The notes under the pieces: model-generated
Seen by the model: only the letters and a program-made list of their open reading frames with translations
What the model was told of the DNA's origin: nothing
Database searches by the model: none
In this document: one piece after another, positions 17,594-26,672 of the stretch
How the letters are laid out: every line of letters begins with the position of its first letter
Position numbering within the stretch: position 1 is the first letter of the stretch
Source: Bacillota bacterium
GTDB lineage: Bacteria; Bacillota; Clostridia; Acetivibrionales; DTU013
Assembly (NCBI GenBank): GCA_023411645.1
Contig: JAEYON010000141.1
Coordinates: 1 to 39,805, forward strand
Direction of reading: 5' to 3'
DNA length: 39,805 nt
Position numbers and translations under genes: made by a program

Positions 17594-17717
17594 TCTCGAA
17601 GAGAAACGATACATAAAATAAAAATATGAAGCATTGGAGGAATTAACCTGTATTTGTAGAATTATTAATCTGATTTACTATTCGGAAGGTGTCCGGAAAG
17701 TTGCGCAGATTAATTTT

Positions 17718-19484
17718 ATGAACAATATTTACGGGTTTATTCAAAAACGGATGGCAGTCCTTAAAATAAGCACTAAAATTATGCTGTTTTATTTTATTCT
17801 GCTCATGTTTACTATTGCAGTCAGCAGCTTTTTTTATCAGAGGATCTATTACAATATTATCTCCGGCAAAGTTAGCGAAATGTCCAAGCAAACCCTTTAC
17901 TCCATCAGTGCCAATATTGATTCGGTCATTGAAAATGCTGACAACTATTCGAAAGCTATTTTTACCAACGACGACCTTCAGAACATGCTGAAAAGCGCAA
18001 AACCGTATAAAGATCTTGTCACACAGGGAAGGGTTAGGGCATATCTTATCAAGCTCACCGAAACGATACCCAGCATTACTTCGGCGTATCTTTTTGATAA
18101 TTACGGCAACAGATTCTGTATGGACAAATCTACTAATAAAAACCTTACAATAAGCAACATATCCAGGGCGCCTTGGTACAGAGAAGTCAGTGAAAGCAAA
18201 GGATACTATATTCTCCGGCTCAATGCCGGAGGGGTTTTTGAAAAAACAAACAAAGAAAATTACTTATCTCTGATCAGGGTCATAAACGATCTGCAGGATC
18301 AGCAGCCCATAGGGATCATTATTATAAATCTGCCGGAGGCTTCATTTATAAACGCATACAATGATCTTGTCAGCAAGTACGGGATGCATGTCATTTTACT
18401 CGACGAGAATAATGAGAAAATAATTGGGACCGGAAGTGATGAATTTGATAGCTTTATACCTGGTATAATTGACGGAAGTGAGTCAAATACCGAGATTGTC
18501 AGAATCAATAACCAGGAATTTCTGATGTCATACCTTAAAATAAATTACAATTGGAAGATAATCAGTGTCGCTCCTTTCAGCGAATTGTCCAGAGAATCAA
18601 AAATTTTCAGTCTCACAGCCTTTATAGTAATCATACTCAACAGCGTCCTACTGTTTCTTGGATCAATTTTTATATCCAGACTCATCACAAACCCCGTTAA
18701 AAAGCTTTTGCGTGCAATGAAAGACGTTGAAAATAACGAATTCGGCATGGTGGATCTGAAAATGGGCAGCAGTGAGTTTGAGAAGCTGCAGGACGGTTAC
18801 AACAGAATGGTTACTGAAATACAAAAGCTGATCAAACGGATAATGGAAGAACAGAAGATCAAACGAAAGGCTGAACTTGATGTTCTTCAAGCTCAAATTA
18901 AACCTCATTTCCTGTACAACACCTTCGACGCGATCAGCTACCTTGCGCTCGAAGGCAGGAGCGAAAAAGTATATACGATAATGAAGGCTCTGGGGAGCTA
19001 CTACAGGACAAGCCTTAACAAAGGAAGCGAAGTAATCACCCTTAGGGAAGAGGTGGAAGTAGTAAAAAATTATCTGACGATACAGAAGATCAGGTACAAT
19101 GATATATTTACAGACAGCTACGATATTGAGGCCGAGATCGAAAACATCAGGATATTGAAGCTTGTCCTTCAGCCGCTGGCTGAAAATGCTCTATACCACG
19201 GGATCAAGCCCAGTGGAGAGCCGGGACATATCGGAATAACAGCGGTAAAGGAAGGCGAGTTCATAAAAATAACCGTTAAGGACAATGGTGTTGGAATGCC
19301 GGAGGATACCATAAAAAATATATTCAGCGGCAGAAAAAGCTGTGAAGAGACAAGCTTCGGGCTTAAAGGCACCATTGAAAGGCTGCGGATTTTTTATGGT
19401 GTTGAAAACGTATTGTCTATTGAGAGCACGCCCGGAGGCGGGACTGAGGTAGTATTGACGATACCGGTGGAAAGGCGGGATTAG
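17718..19484 (+). CDS. Sensor histidine kinase, YesM-type (two-component)
   Basis: About 588 residues, the membrane sensor paired with the response regulator that follows. Helix 1 (KIMLFYFILLMFTIAVSSFF) and helix 2 (FIVIILNSVLLFLGSIFI) flank an extracellular sensing domain of about 250 residues. A HAMP segment leads to the His_kinase domain with QIKPHFLYNT (phosphoacceptor His397), and the HATPase domain has the N-box AENALYHGIKP, DNGVGMP and STPGGGTEV. YesM-type kinases usually sense extracellular or binding-protein-bound oligosaccharides. The start is uncertain. The frame is open to TTG 17634, but that codon overlaps a GGAGG; ATG 17718 gives a normal family N-terminus yet has no good ribosome binding site. 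GTG of the regulator follows the stop directly. Confidence 0.9.
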   Translation: MNNIYGFIQKRMAVLKISTKIMLFYFILLMFTIAVSSFFYQRIYYNIISGKVSEMSKQTLYSISANIDSVIENADNYSKAIFTNDDLQNMLKSAKPYKDLVTQGRVRAYLIKLTETIPSITSAYLFDNYGNRFCMDKSTNKNLTISNISRAPWYREVSESKGYYILRLNAGGVFEKTNKENYLSLIRVINDLQDQQPIGIIIINLPEASFINAYNDLVSKYGMHVILLDENNEKIIGTGSDEFDSFIPGIIDGSESNTEIVRINNQEFLMSYLKINYNWKIISVAPFSELSRESKIFSLTAFIVIILNSVLLFLGSIFISRLITNPVKKLLRAMKDVENNEFGMVDLKMGSSEFEKLQDGYNRMVTEIQKLIKRIMEEQKIKRKAELDVLQAQIKPHFLYNTFDAISYLALEGRSEKVYTIMKALGSYYRTSLNKGSEVITLREEVEVVKNYLTIQKIRYNDIFTDSYDIEAEIENIRILKLVLQPLAENALYHGIKPSGEPGHIGITAVKEGEFIKITVKDNGVGMPEDTIKNIFSGRKSCEETSFGLKGTIERLRIFYGVENVLSIESTPGGGTEVVLTIPVERRD

Positions 19485-21098
19485 GTGAACGAGGGAACCA
19501 TTAAGGTGATTGTCGTAGATGATGAATATATGGTGCGCGGACTGCTCAGAAGATGTATTGACTGGAAAGAGCTCGGGATGGAGATAGTAGGTGAGGCATC
19601 TTGTGCGCAGGAAGCGCTTGAGCTGGTAGACAGGCTGAAACCCGACATCATTTATACTGATATATGTATGCCTTATACGGACGGGATCGAATTGAGCAGA
19701 CTTGTGTTTGAGAAATATCCCAATATAAAGATCATAGTACTGACGGGTTATGAGGAGTTCGAATATGCAAAAAGAAGTGTCAAGCTCGGAATAGCTGACT
19801 TTCTTCTCAAACCAATTAATGACGACGAAATTAGAAAATCGGCGCTTGCCATTAAAGAAAAAATCAGATCGGAGAGAACTCATTCAAACGAATATAAAAG
19901 GCTAAAATTGCTGCTTGATGAGAACCGTCCATATCTCAGGGAAAAGTTTTTGAATGAACTCATTCAGGGGGGATTGACAACGTGTGAAATCACCGAAAAA
20001 CTGGCCTATTTTGAACTTGATTTCGACTCCGGATTGTTTCAGGCGGCATTGCTTGAAACCGGGCATCCTTGTGCAGATTTCAATCAGAGTACGGAAGAGA
20101 AGCTAATTTTGCAGATACAGGGTATGGAATCTGTCAGGATGTTTTTCAGAAACGATCCAAAAATAGCGATGTTTTTTGACAATAACCATAAAATAGTTAT
20201 ACTTAATACGGATCCTGAAGTCGATTTTACACAGTGCTGTGAAACCCTTCGCATCATGCTTGCCAACAAAATCAAGTGCATTGTGAGCATCGGGATTGGA
20301 AACTCCTGCAAGGGACTCGAAAACATACGCCAGACATGCAGGGAAGCGTATTACGCATTAAGCTACAGCGCTATTCTCGGGAAAAACCAGGTCATCTGCT
20401 TCAATGCTGTGGATCTATCGCAGAAGAAACCTGTACGTATGCAGAATAAGCAATATGATGAGTTTGAATTTTACCTGAAGGCAGGTCTTGCCGAAAAGGC
20501 CTCAGAGCTTTTCTCAAGCTTCTGTGAAGGGATTAGGCCTGACGGCGGAAATGCTATTGAAACAATATGGGTGATAGCATCAAATGTTATTTCTGTGATC
20601 CTGTCGGTAATTAATGAATCCGGTCTGAAAATAAATAGTATCTTCGAGGATGAAGACGAGCCCTTCAAGTATGTTTTCAGGATACGTTCTTTGCCGGAAA
20701 TGAGAGAATATATGGATTGTGTCATTTGCAGAACCGCTAACCTTATGGAAAAGCTGAAATCAAAAAAGGTCAACAAGACTGTAGACGAAATTAAGGACTA
20801 CATAAATGAAAACATTTCCTCCAAAGGTCTTTCTCTGGCTGCAGTTGCTGCAAAGTTTTATCTTAATCCCAGTTATCTTAGCCGTATATTCAAACAGGAA
20901 ACGGGGCAGACCTTCGTCGAGTACACTACAAAAGCAAGGATGGAGCTGGCTGTCAGGCTGTTAAGCCAAACGGAAATGAAGGCTTATGAAGTGGCAGAAA
21001 GAGTAGGGATACAGGATCCCCATTATTTCAGTATCTGCTTTAAAAAATACACGGGTATATCTATCAATGATTATAGAAAATCTTGTTCCAACTCGTAA
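19485..21098 (+). CDS. Response regulator, YesN-type with AraC DNA-binding domain
   Basis: A 537-residue regulator. The receiver domain (about 1-125) has acidic pocket VVDDEYMV, phosphoacceptor Asp59 in IIYTDICMP and the conserved Lys in DFLLKPI. A middle region of about 280 residues has no recognised motif beyond the usual YesN linker. The C-terminal AraC-type double helix-turn-helix (about 435-530) includes LSLAAVAAKFYLNPSYLSRI and the signature VGIQDPHYFSICFKKYTG. The GTG start follows the kinase stop with no gap, so the two are co-translated. It most likely activates the binding-protein gene 100 bases downstream, the usual arrangement for this pair. Confidence 0.93.
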   Translation: MNEGTIKVIVVDDEYMVRGLLRRCIDWKELGMEIVGEASCAQEALELVDRLKPDIIYTDICMPYTDGIELSRLVFEKYPNIKIIVLTGYEEFEYAKRSVKLGIADFLLKPINDDEIRKSALAIKEKIRSERTHSNEYKRLKLLLDENRPYLREKFLNELIQGGLTTCEITEKLAYFELDFDSGLFQAALLETGHPCADFNQSTEEKLILQIQGMESVRMFFRNDPKIAMFFDNNHKIVILNTDPEVDFTQCCETLRIMLANKIKCIVSIGIGNSCKGLENIRQTCREAYYALSYSAILGKNQVICFNAVDLSQKKPVRMQNKQYDEFEFYLKAGLAEKASELFSSFCEGIRPDGGNAIETIWVIASNVISVILSVINESGLKINSIFEDEDEPFKYVFRIRSLPEMREYMDCVICRTANLMEKLKSKKVNKTVDEIKDYINENISSKGLSLAAVAAKFYLNPSYLSRIFKQETGQTFVEYTTKARMELAVRLLSQTEMKAYEVAERVGIQDPHYFSICFKKYTGISINDYRKSCSNS

Positions 21099-21112
21099 AA
21101 AAAGTTACTAAT

Positions 21113-21143
21113 CGGGTAAAATATTTGAATTCTTTTTATCCCG
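21113..21143 (+). other. Imperfect hairpin between regulator gene and binding-protein gene
   Basis: CGGGTAAAA (21113-21121) pairs with TTTTATCCCG (21134-21143) with one bulged base. It lies in the 99-base gap before the solute-binding protein gene. It may be a weak terminator for the kinase-regulator transcript or part of the binding-protein control region. No T-run follows, and I could not place a convincing sigma-A promoter in this gap. Confidence 0.3.
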
Positions 21144-21197
21144 GCCATAAGCTAGTATTTATTTTAGGTACTATTATATTATAAAGGAGGAAAATTT

Positions 21198-22556
21198 ATG
21201 AAAAAGAGTGCCCTTAGGGTTCTCAGCATTCTACTGAGTGTAATGTTGATTCTTGGAATGACTGCCTGTCAGAAAAACCAGCCGACTGATAACAGTGCTC
21301 CGGCGGATGAGGTCGCAGACGTTCCAAAAGATAAGACTCCGGCAGAACCTGAGCCAGCCAAACCGGTAGTTTCAGAGCCGGTTACTCTGAAGCTCTGGCA
21401 TATGTTCGTATCTGATGGAGACGGTAATAAAAAGCCCTTCGAAACCGTTTTGAAGCACGCTGAAGAACAGCTTACCGATGTAAAGCTTGAAATCGACGGC
21501 GTAGACAATGAATCCTACAAGACAAAGATCAAGACCGCTATTGCAGCAAATGACGCTCCGGATATATTCTTCACATGGGCGGCAGGTTTTTCCAAGCCGT
21601 TTGTTGATTCGGGGAAGGTGCTCTGCCTTGATGAATATCTTGGTGATATCAATGATAAACTGCTTCCCGGAATCACCACCAATATGACTTATGACGGCAA
21701 GGTATATGGCCTGCCCTTCCAGATGCAGGTCGGAGCACTGTTCTGCAACAAGGAATTGTTTGATAACAATGGTGTCAAGATTCCCGAAACGTATGCGGAA
21801 CTGCTTGCCGCAATCAAAACCTTCAATGAAAAGGGAATCACTCCCATGACTTGCGGCGCTGCTGATAAGTGGCCTTCAATGTGGTACTATGACATCATAG
21901 CTCTACGTACGGCAGGTGCACAGCTCTGTAACGACGCTCTTCTTAAGAAGGCACCATTCAATTCTCCCGAGTTCACTGACGCTGCAGCTAAAATGAAAGA
22001 GCTGGCAGATGCGGGCGCTTTCGGCAAGAATGCACTGGGAACCTCGTGGGATGAGTCACAGATAGCATTTGCAGAGGGAAAGGCAGCCATGATCTATAAC
22101 GGCAACTGGGTAGCCGGCCTTGCTGAAGGTGAGAACTCCAAAGTGAAGGGAAAAGTTGTCGCAGTGAGATTCCCGCTTATAGACGGCGGCAAGGGTACTA
22201 TGACAGAATACTTCGGCGGATCGGGAGACGGCTTCATGGTCGGCGCAAATACAGTTGACAAGGAAAAAGCTGTCAAGACCGTCAAGTTCATATGTGAGGA
22301 TATGGCAAGAGAGTCCTATCTAGCAGGTTCAGGCATGCCGGGCTGGAAGGTAGACGTTGATGATTCACAGGTTTCACCGCTGATCAAAGAGCTCGTAAGC
22401 ATGACAAAAGACGCTACCGGATGGGTTCTTTGGTGGGATGTATTCCTTGAAGGCGCCGACGCCGATACTCACAAGAATCTTGCTACCGAAGTACTTGCAG
22501 GAACCAAAACTCCTGAAGAATATTCGGCCGAAATGCAGAAGCTCAGCGAGAAATAA
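21198..22556 (+). CDS. ABC sugar transporter solute-binding lipoprotein (family 1)
   Basis: A 452-residue extracellular binding protein. The signal peptide ends in lipobox LGMTAC, so Cys24 should be lipidated. A Pro/Glu/Ala-rich linker (residues 27-60) is followed by a SBP_bac_1 fold: VTLKLWHMF at the mature start, ANDAPDIFFTWAAGFSKPFV, GKVYGLPFQMQVGALFCNKE, and FAEGKAAMIYNGNWVAG. This is the MsmE/RafE-like group that binds oligosaccharides; the actual sugar cannot be read from the sequence. A strong AAAGGAGG precedes the ATG. Two permease genes follow, separated by a hairpin, an arrangement that usually yields more binding protein than permease. Confidence 0.93.
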   Translation: MKKSALRVLSILLSVMLILGMTACQKNQPTDNSAPADEVADVPKDKTPAEPEPAKPVVSEPVTLKLWHMFVSDGDGNKKPFETVLKHAEEQLTDVKLEIDGVDNESYKTKIKTAIAANDAPDIFFTWAAGFSKPFVDSGKVLCLDEYLGDINDKLLPGITTNMTYDGKVYGLPFQMQVGALFCNKELFDNNGVKIPETYAELLAAIKTFNEKGITPMTCGAADKWPSMWYYDIIALRTAGAQLCNDALLKKAPFNSPEFTDAAAKMKELADAGAFGKNALGTSWDESQIAFAEGKAAMIYNGNWVAGLAEGENSKVKGKVVAVRFPLIDGGKGTMTEYFGGSGDGFMVGANTVDKEKAVKTVKFICEDMARESYLAGSGMPGWKVDVDDSQVSPLIKELVSMTKDATGWVLWWDVFLEGADADTHKNLATEVLAGTKTPEEYSAEMQKLSEK

Positions 22557-22587
22557 TCAAGGTATAAACAAAATATAGTAACAAATT

Positions 22588-22624
22588 AAGCCGACGGTCG
22601 TGGGTTTCCTGCGACCGCCGGTTT
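22588..22624 (+). terminator. Intercistronic GC-rich hairpin between binding protein and permease genes
   Basis: The left arm, 22588-22600, contains CCGACGGTCG; the right arm, 22612-22624, contains CGACCGCCGG. They pair over 13 positions with one A-C mismatch and one G-T wobble around an 11-base loop. A T-poor tail follows, so it is more likely an mRNA-stabilising or partial-termination structure than a full terminator. Confidence 0.5.
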
Positions 22625-22717
22625 ATAACCCGGTGGTAAACGGCTGCCATCTCTACAGGCGGTGTTATGTTATAAATGCACTGTATGCAACGCAATCATC
22701 GGGAACATGGAGGTAGA

Positions 22718-23602
22718 ATGGACAGAGTTCTTGGAGATAAAAAAGCGATTTGTGTATTTGTATTACCGGCATTGCTGGTATTTCTGGTGATCGTAGTGAC
22801 TCCTGTTTTCATGTCGGGCTATTACAGCTTGCTTGAGTGGGATGGGATAGGTAAGAGCACGTTTGTGGGGATGGATAATTATATAAAGTTATTCACGGAT
22901 TCTTCAACCAATTTCATAAAGGCCATTGGCAACTCCTTTATTCTGGCCGGTCTCTCGATACTGCTGCAGCTTCCGGTCGCCATGATACTGGCGTTAATAC
23001 TAGCGCGGGGCATAAAGCTGGAAAATTTTTATAGGACAGTATACTTTATACCTGTGATCATTTCAACCGTAGTTATTGGTCAACTTTGGAGAAAGGTATA
23101 TCATTACGACTATGGACTGTTAAACAGTCTTTTCAAGGGCATCGGGCTGCAAGCGCATCAGCAGGAGTGGCTTGGCAGCATTGATACTGCGCTCATGGCT
23201 GTTTTGGTGCCGATCATATGGCAATACATGGGGTATCACCTGCTGCTTTTCTATTCGGCGGCAAAATCCGTACCGGTTGAACTGAATGAAGCTGCGATGC
23301 TGGACGGCGCCTCAGGCTTCAAGACATCGCTTTATATTACTATCCCCATGATAAGACCAATGATAAATGTTTGCGTGACTTTTTCACTAATAGGATCGCT
23401 GAAGGTCTTCGACCTAATATATGTCCTGACAAACGGCGGACCTGTGCATTCTACGGAAGTTCCAAGCACACTTATGTTCAATACCATATTTTCAAGGTAC
23501 CAGTACGGCTATGGCAGTTCAATGGCCATTTTCATAATAGTCGAGTGTCTTTTGCTCACAGTATTTATACAAAGAATGTTTAGTTCTGATAATGCAGCAT
23601 AG
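22718..23602 (+). CDS. ABC sugar transporter permease (MalF/UgpA type)
   Basis: A 294-residue inner-membrane subunit with six hydrophobic helices; the first is FVLPALLVFLVIVVTPVFM. The conserved EAA loop reads NEAAMLDGASGFKTSLYITI followed by PMIRP and contacts the ATPase. It pairs with the next permease and the binding protein upstream. The start is ATG 22718, with GGAGGT just ahead (spacing short, about 4 bases) and a family-like N-terminus MDRVLGDKKAI. An in-frame ATG at 22676 would add 14 unlikely residues. No ATPase gene is present in this cluster, so a shared MsmK-type ATPase elsewhere in the genome is expected. Confidence 0.92.
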   Translation: MDRVLGDKKAICVFVLPALLVFLVIVVTPVFMSGYYSLLEWDGIGKSTFVGMDNYIKLFTDSSTNFIKAIGNSFILAGLSILLQLPVAMILALILARGIKLENFYRTVYFIPVIISTVVIGQLWRKVYHYDYGLLNSLFKGIGLQAHQQEWLGSIDTALMAVLVPIIWQYMGYHLLLFYSAAKSVPVELNEAAMLDGASGFKTSLYITIPMIRPMINVCVTFSLIGSLKVFDLIYVLTNGGPVHSTEVPSTLMFNTIFSRYQYGYGSSMAIFIIVECLLLTVFIQRMFSSDNAA

Positions 23603-23651
23603 GCACGACTAAAGAATTTGCGATACATAAACGACAGGGAATGAAGGGATC

Positions 23652-24536
23652 ATGATGAATACGGAAATAAGCAAGATCGTTGCTGATACCGAAATGAAAA
23701 GGTATATTAGTAAAAACAAATTCAAATTAGCTATTATCAATATCGTGATCATGGCTATCGCTCTTGTGCAGATGTATCCTCTTGTCTGGCTGCTTCTGTT
23801 TTCCCTCAAGGACAACAGTGAGATTTTCGGAGAGAATATTGTAGGGCTGCCGCGACGTTTCCTGTGGCAGAATTATGCGGACGCATTGTCACAGGGTAAT
23901 GTTGGACGGTATCTATTAAACAGTATTATCGTTACAGGAATAACAATTCTTTTGTCGGGGGTGCTCAGCGTCTGCGCATCCTATGCAATTGCCAGAATGA
24001 GGTGGAAGCTGAGGAAGCCGGTGCTTATCATTTTCCTGATGGGTATGATGGTTCCGCTGCACGCAGCTTTGCTGCCCCTGTTCCTAATACTGAAAAATTT
24101 GAAGCTGTACAACACCTACTGGGCTTTGATCGTACCCTATACGGCATTTGCGCTGTCCATGGGCATATTTGTGTTTGTGGGTTTCTTGCAAAGCCTCCCA
24201 AAGGAGCTTGAGGAATCTGCTCTTATAGATGGATGCTCAATTTACAGGGCATTTGTCAGTATCATCGTTCCGCTCATCAAGCCGGCGATAGCCACTGTCT
24301 CAATATTCACTTATCTTTCAGCCTGGAATGAGCTGATGTTTGCCATCCAGTTCATAAGCAAACAGGAATATAAAACCCTCACCGTTGGAATCATGGCGAT
24401 GGTTGGTCAGTATTCCACCAACTGGGGGCCTATCGGGGCTGGTCTGGTGATTGCGACAGCACCTACTCTCGTCATATATATCCTGATGAGCAAGCAGGTT
24501 CAGAAGAGCTTCATAACCGGCGCCGTAAAAGGCTGA
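23652..24536 (+). CDS. ABC sugar transporter permease (MalG/UgpE type)
   Basis: A 294-residue membrane subunit with six helices. The N-terminal helix is followed by the typical periplasmic loop SLKDNSEIFGENIVGLPRRF. The EAA loop is ELEESALIDGCSIYRAFVSI followed by IVPLIKP, with Ser in place of the second Ala, and the C-terminus ends QKSFITGAVKG, the standard end of this family. Adjacent ATGs at 23652 and 23655 both follow AAGGGA; 23655 has better spacing. It is the last gene of the uptake cluster and is followed by a hairpin shared with the convergent reductase gene. Confidence 0.92.
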   Translation: MMNTEISKIVADTEMKRYISKNKFKLAIINIVIMAIALVQMYPLVWLLLFSLKDNSEIFGENIVGLPRRFLWQNYADALSQGNVGRYLLNSIIVTGITILLSGVLSVCASYAIARMRWKLRKPVLIIFLMGMMVPLHAALLPLFLILKNLKLYNTYWALIVPYTAFALSMGIFVFVGFLQSLPKELEESALIDGCSIYRAFVSIIVPLIKPAIATVSIFTYLSAWNELMFAIQFISKQEYKTLTVGIMAMVGQYSTNWGPIGAGLVIATAPTLVIYILMSKQVQKSFITGAVKG

Positions 24537-24574
24537 GAAGTATAATTTTTACTTGGAAGAATACTATCCCATGG

Positions 24575-24601
24575 ACGGATCCCCCTTGAAGGGGAATCCG
24601 T
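24575..24601. terminator. Hairpin between convergent genes
   Basis: ACGGAT-C-CCCC (24575-24585) pairs with GGGG-A-ATCCGT (24591-24601) around TTGAA, with one mismatch. It lies between the stop codons of the permease (plus) and reductase (minus) genes. There is no T-run on either side, so termination efficiency is uncertain, but the position fits a bidirectional terminator. Confidence 0.5.
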
Positions 24602-24621
24602 AACTGGTGGAGCACTGATTC

Positions 24622-26292
24622 CTAATCCTTAACATCATCACCTTTGTCGATACACACAGGTCTGCAGCTCATTTTGAAATTCGAGTACCCACCCGACAAA
24701 TTGTATGCCTTTTTGAAGCCCTTGTTGATCAGTATGTTTTGTACTGCGTTGCTTGTTACGCCTCTGTTGCAGTAGGATACGACCGGTTTGTCCTTGTCCA
24801 GTGTATCCGCGGCTTTCCTTATTTTATCCAGAGGGATATTTGTCGAGCCCTTAACATGGGACTGATCAAACTCACCCTCGAATCTTGCGTCAATGATATT
24901 GAGGTCGGCGCCTTCTTCTATTTTCTTTTGCAGCTGCGCAGGTGATATCAGTTTTCGACCTTTATTTATGGCATTGTCCAGGATCATTCCGGTATACATG
25001 ACGGGATCCTTCGCCGTTGAAAATGGCGGAGCGTATGCCAGATCCAGATGAAACAGGTCTTCCACTTTTGCGCCGAAGCTTATTGCGGTTACAAATACAT
25101 CTATGCGCTTATCAACACCGGCTTTGCCAATGATCTGTGCGCCAAGCAGTTTCCCGGTATTTCTGTCGGCTACTGCCTTGATCAGCATTTCATGTCCATG
25201 CATATACTCCGGCTTATCATACTTCATATTATAGCAGGTCACCACATCAAAACCCTCTGCCAGTGCTTCCTTTTCAGACAGACCGGTCTGTGCAACCGTG
25301 AGCTCAAAGGCCTTGAAAATGCCTGTGCCCAGAATGCCCTTGAATTCCAGCGAGTTGCCGCCAAGCTGTTCTCCGACGATACGTCCCATCTTGTTGGCGG
25401 TGGAGCCCAGTGGCCGGTATATTGGCTTTCCTGTGATCAATGAGTAGCTCTCAGCGCAGTCTCCGCAGGCATATATGTCTTCAAAGGAGGTCTGCATTTT
25501 CTTATTCACTTCGATGGCTCCGGTGGTTCCAATGGCAATACCTGCCTTAACAGCCAGCTCAGTATTGGGCTTGGCACCGACGGACAGGATTACAAGATCG
25601 GCGTCGACAGTGCCGCCGCTTTTCAGAACTGCTTTATCTCCCAATTTCACCACAGAATCGTTCAGAAAGAGGCTGACCCCTTTCTCATTCAAATGCTTTT
25701 CCAGATAGATCGCTATATCCTTATCCAAAGAAGCCATGACGTGATCCGCCATTTCGACCATAGTGACGCGGATGCCTCTTGCGGTAAGATTCTCCGCAAG
25801 TTCCATGCCGATAAACCCTGTCCCGACAATCAAAGCGGTCGAAGGAGAATGGTCAATAATAAATTTGCGAATTCTATCAGCACTGGCTACGTTTCTCAGC
25901 GTAAAAACATTAGGTCTGTCAATGCCCTCTATCGGCGGGATAACAGGCCTTGCACCCGTTGAGAGGACCAGCTTGTCATAAGAATCCTGGAAAACCTGTC
26001 CGGTGGACATGTTTTCTACAGTGAGAAGTTTTGCGGCAGGATCTATTTCCAGAACTCTGTGCCTTGTATAGATGTCTACATTGTATTTTTTCTTAAAAAA
26101 ATCCGTATCTCTTGGGACCAGTTCTGATCGGTGCTCGACCTCTGTACCGATATAATATGGAAGCCCGCAGCCAGAGTAGGAAATATCGCTGTCCATTTCG
26201 TAGATTTTAATCTCAGCATCTTCATTATTTCTTCTTGCTTTCGCAGCTGCAGAGGTACCTGCAGCAACAGCGCCTATGATTACTATTTTCAT
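24622..26292 (-). CDS. CoA-disulfide reductase/NADH oxidase with C-terminal rhodanese domain
   Basis: A 556-residue flavoprotein of the CoADR-RHD group. It has an FAD-binding N-terminus (MKIVIIGAVAAGTSAAAKAR), the redox-active single cysteine Cys42 in SYSGCGLPYYIG, an NAD(P)H-binding Rossmann motif VGTGFIGMELAENL, an FAD site VYACGDCAE-like (DIYACGDCAES), and a dimerisation domain. Residues about 455-550 are a rhodanese domain with active Cys508 in YCNRGVTS. Characterised members reduce CoA disulfides, persulfides or polysulfide with NAD(P)H, protecting against oxygen or handling sulfane sulfur. ATG 26292 is preceded by AAAGGAA at good spacing, whereas the frame upstream of it is not needed. 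A promoter lies about 70 bases upstream. The gene is single. Confidence 0.92.
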   Translation of the reverse strand: MKIVIIGAVAAGTSAAAKARRNNEDAEIKIYEMDSDISYSGCGLPYYIGTEVEHRSELVPRDTDFFKKKYNVDIYTRHRVLEIDPAAKLLTVENMSTGQVFQDSYDKLVLSTGARPVIPPIEGIDRPNVFTLRNVASADRIRKFIIDHSPSTALIVGTGFIGMELAENLTARGIRVTMVEMADHVMASLDKDIAIYLEKHLNEKGVSLFLNDSVVKLGDKAVLKSGGTVDADLVILSVGAKPNTELAVKAGIAIGTTGAIEVNKKMQTSFEDIYACGDCAESYSLITGKPIYRPLGSTANKMGRIVGEQLGGNSLEFKGILGTGIFKAFELTVAQTGLSEKEALAEGFDVVTCYNMKYDKPEYMHGHEMLIKAVADRNTGKLLGAQIIGKAGVDKRIDVFVTAISFGAKVEDLFHLDLAYAPPFSTAKDPVMYTGMILDNAINKGRKLISPAQLQKKIEEGADLNIIDARFEGEFDQSHVKGSTNIPLDKIRKAADTLDKDKPVVSYCNRGVTSNAVQNILINKGFKKAYNLSGGYSNFKMSCRPVCIDKGDDVKD

Positions 26293-26358
26293 GGCAGTTT
26301 CCTTTCTTAACTTCACAAAGGCATAGAACAAACCTCTGTTGTGAATTTATATCGTCTT

Positions 26359-26387
26359 ATTATATACCCAAAAGTGTAGCATATTAA
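26359..26387 (-). promoter_or_regulatory. Sigma-A-type promoter for the CoA-disulfide reductase gene
   Basis: On the minus strand, TTAATA (26387-26382) and a perfect TATAAT (26364-26359) are separated by 17 bases. Transcription would start near 26352 and give a 60-base leader before ATG 26292. Confidence 0.6.
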
Positions 26388-26603
26388 TAAACTATATTGA
26401 AATTGCTGTACTATATAAAAACACACAAAAATGAAGGAAGCAAAGCATAATGTTGCAAGAAGTGTTATTTGCTAAATGAATGCAATAAATATCAGAACTT
26501 GAATAAAACCGCATGATGCTAAGATTGCATAGGCGCGCCTGATAAAATAGCAATAATGACATTGTTAAATAAAAAATAAATATTGAAATTTAAGAAAAAG
26601 AAA

Positions 26604-26632
26604 TTGCAAAATAGTTTAAAAAGTAGTAAAAT
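26604..26632 (+). promoter_or_regulatory. gltB: Sigma-A-type promoter for gltB
   Basis: TTGCAA (26604-26609) and TAAAAT (26627-26632) with 17-base spacing. Transcription would start near 26639, about 33 bases before the gltB ATG. This also argues against any start at 26583. The rest of the 380-base gap between the divergent genes is AT-rich and shows nothing else I can support. Confidence 0.6.
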
Positions 26633-26672
26633 CAAACGCATAAAAAGTTACATCAAAGTAAGGGTGAGGTAT

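Noticed and set aside
19191..19883. 230-codon minus-strand open frame
   Set aside because: It lies antisense across the end of the kinase gene and the start of the regulator gene, has no family features and no ribosome binding site.
26520..26545. GGCGCGCC palindrome upstream of gltB as an operator
   Set aside because: It is an isolated 8-base palindrome without flanking symmetry and lies about 110 bases before the transcription start; chance is more likely.
26583..26672. N-terminal extension of gltB rich in Lys
   Set aside because: It would start upstream of the predicted promoter (26604-26632), has no ribosome binding site, and is AT-rich non-coding-like sequence; family N-terminus and AGGGTG support ATG 26673.
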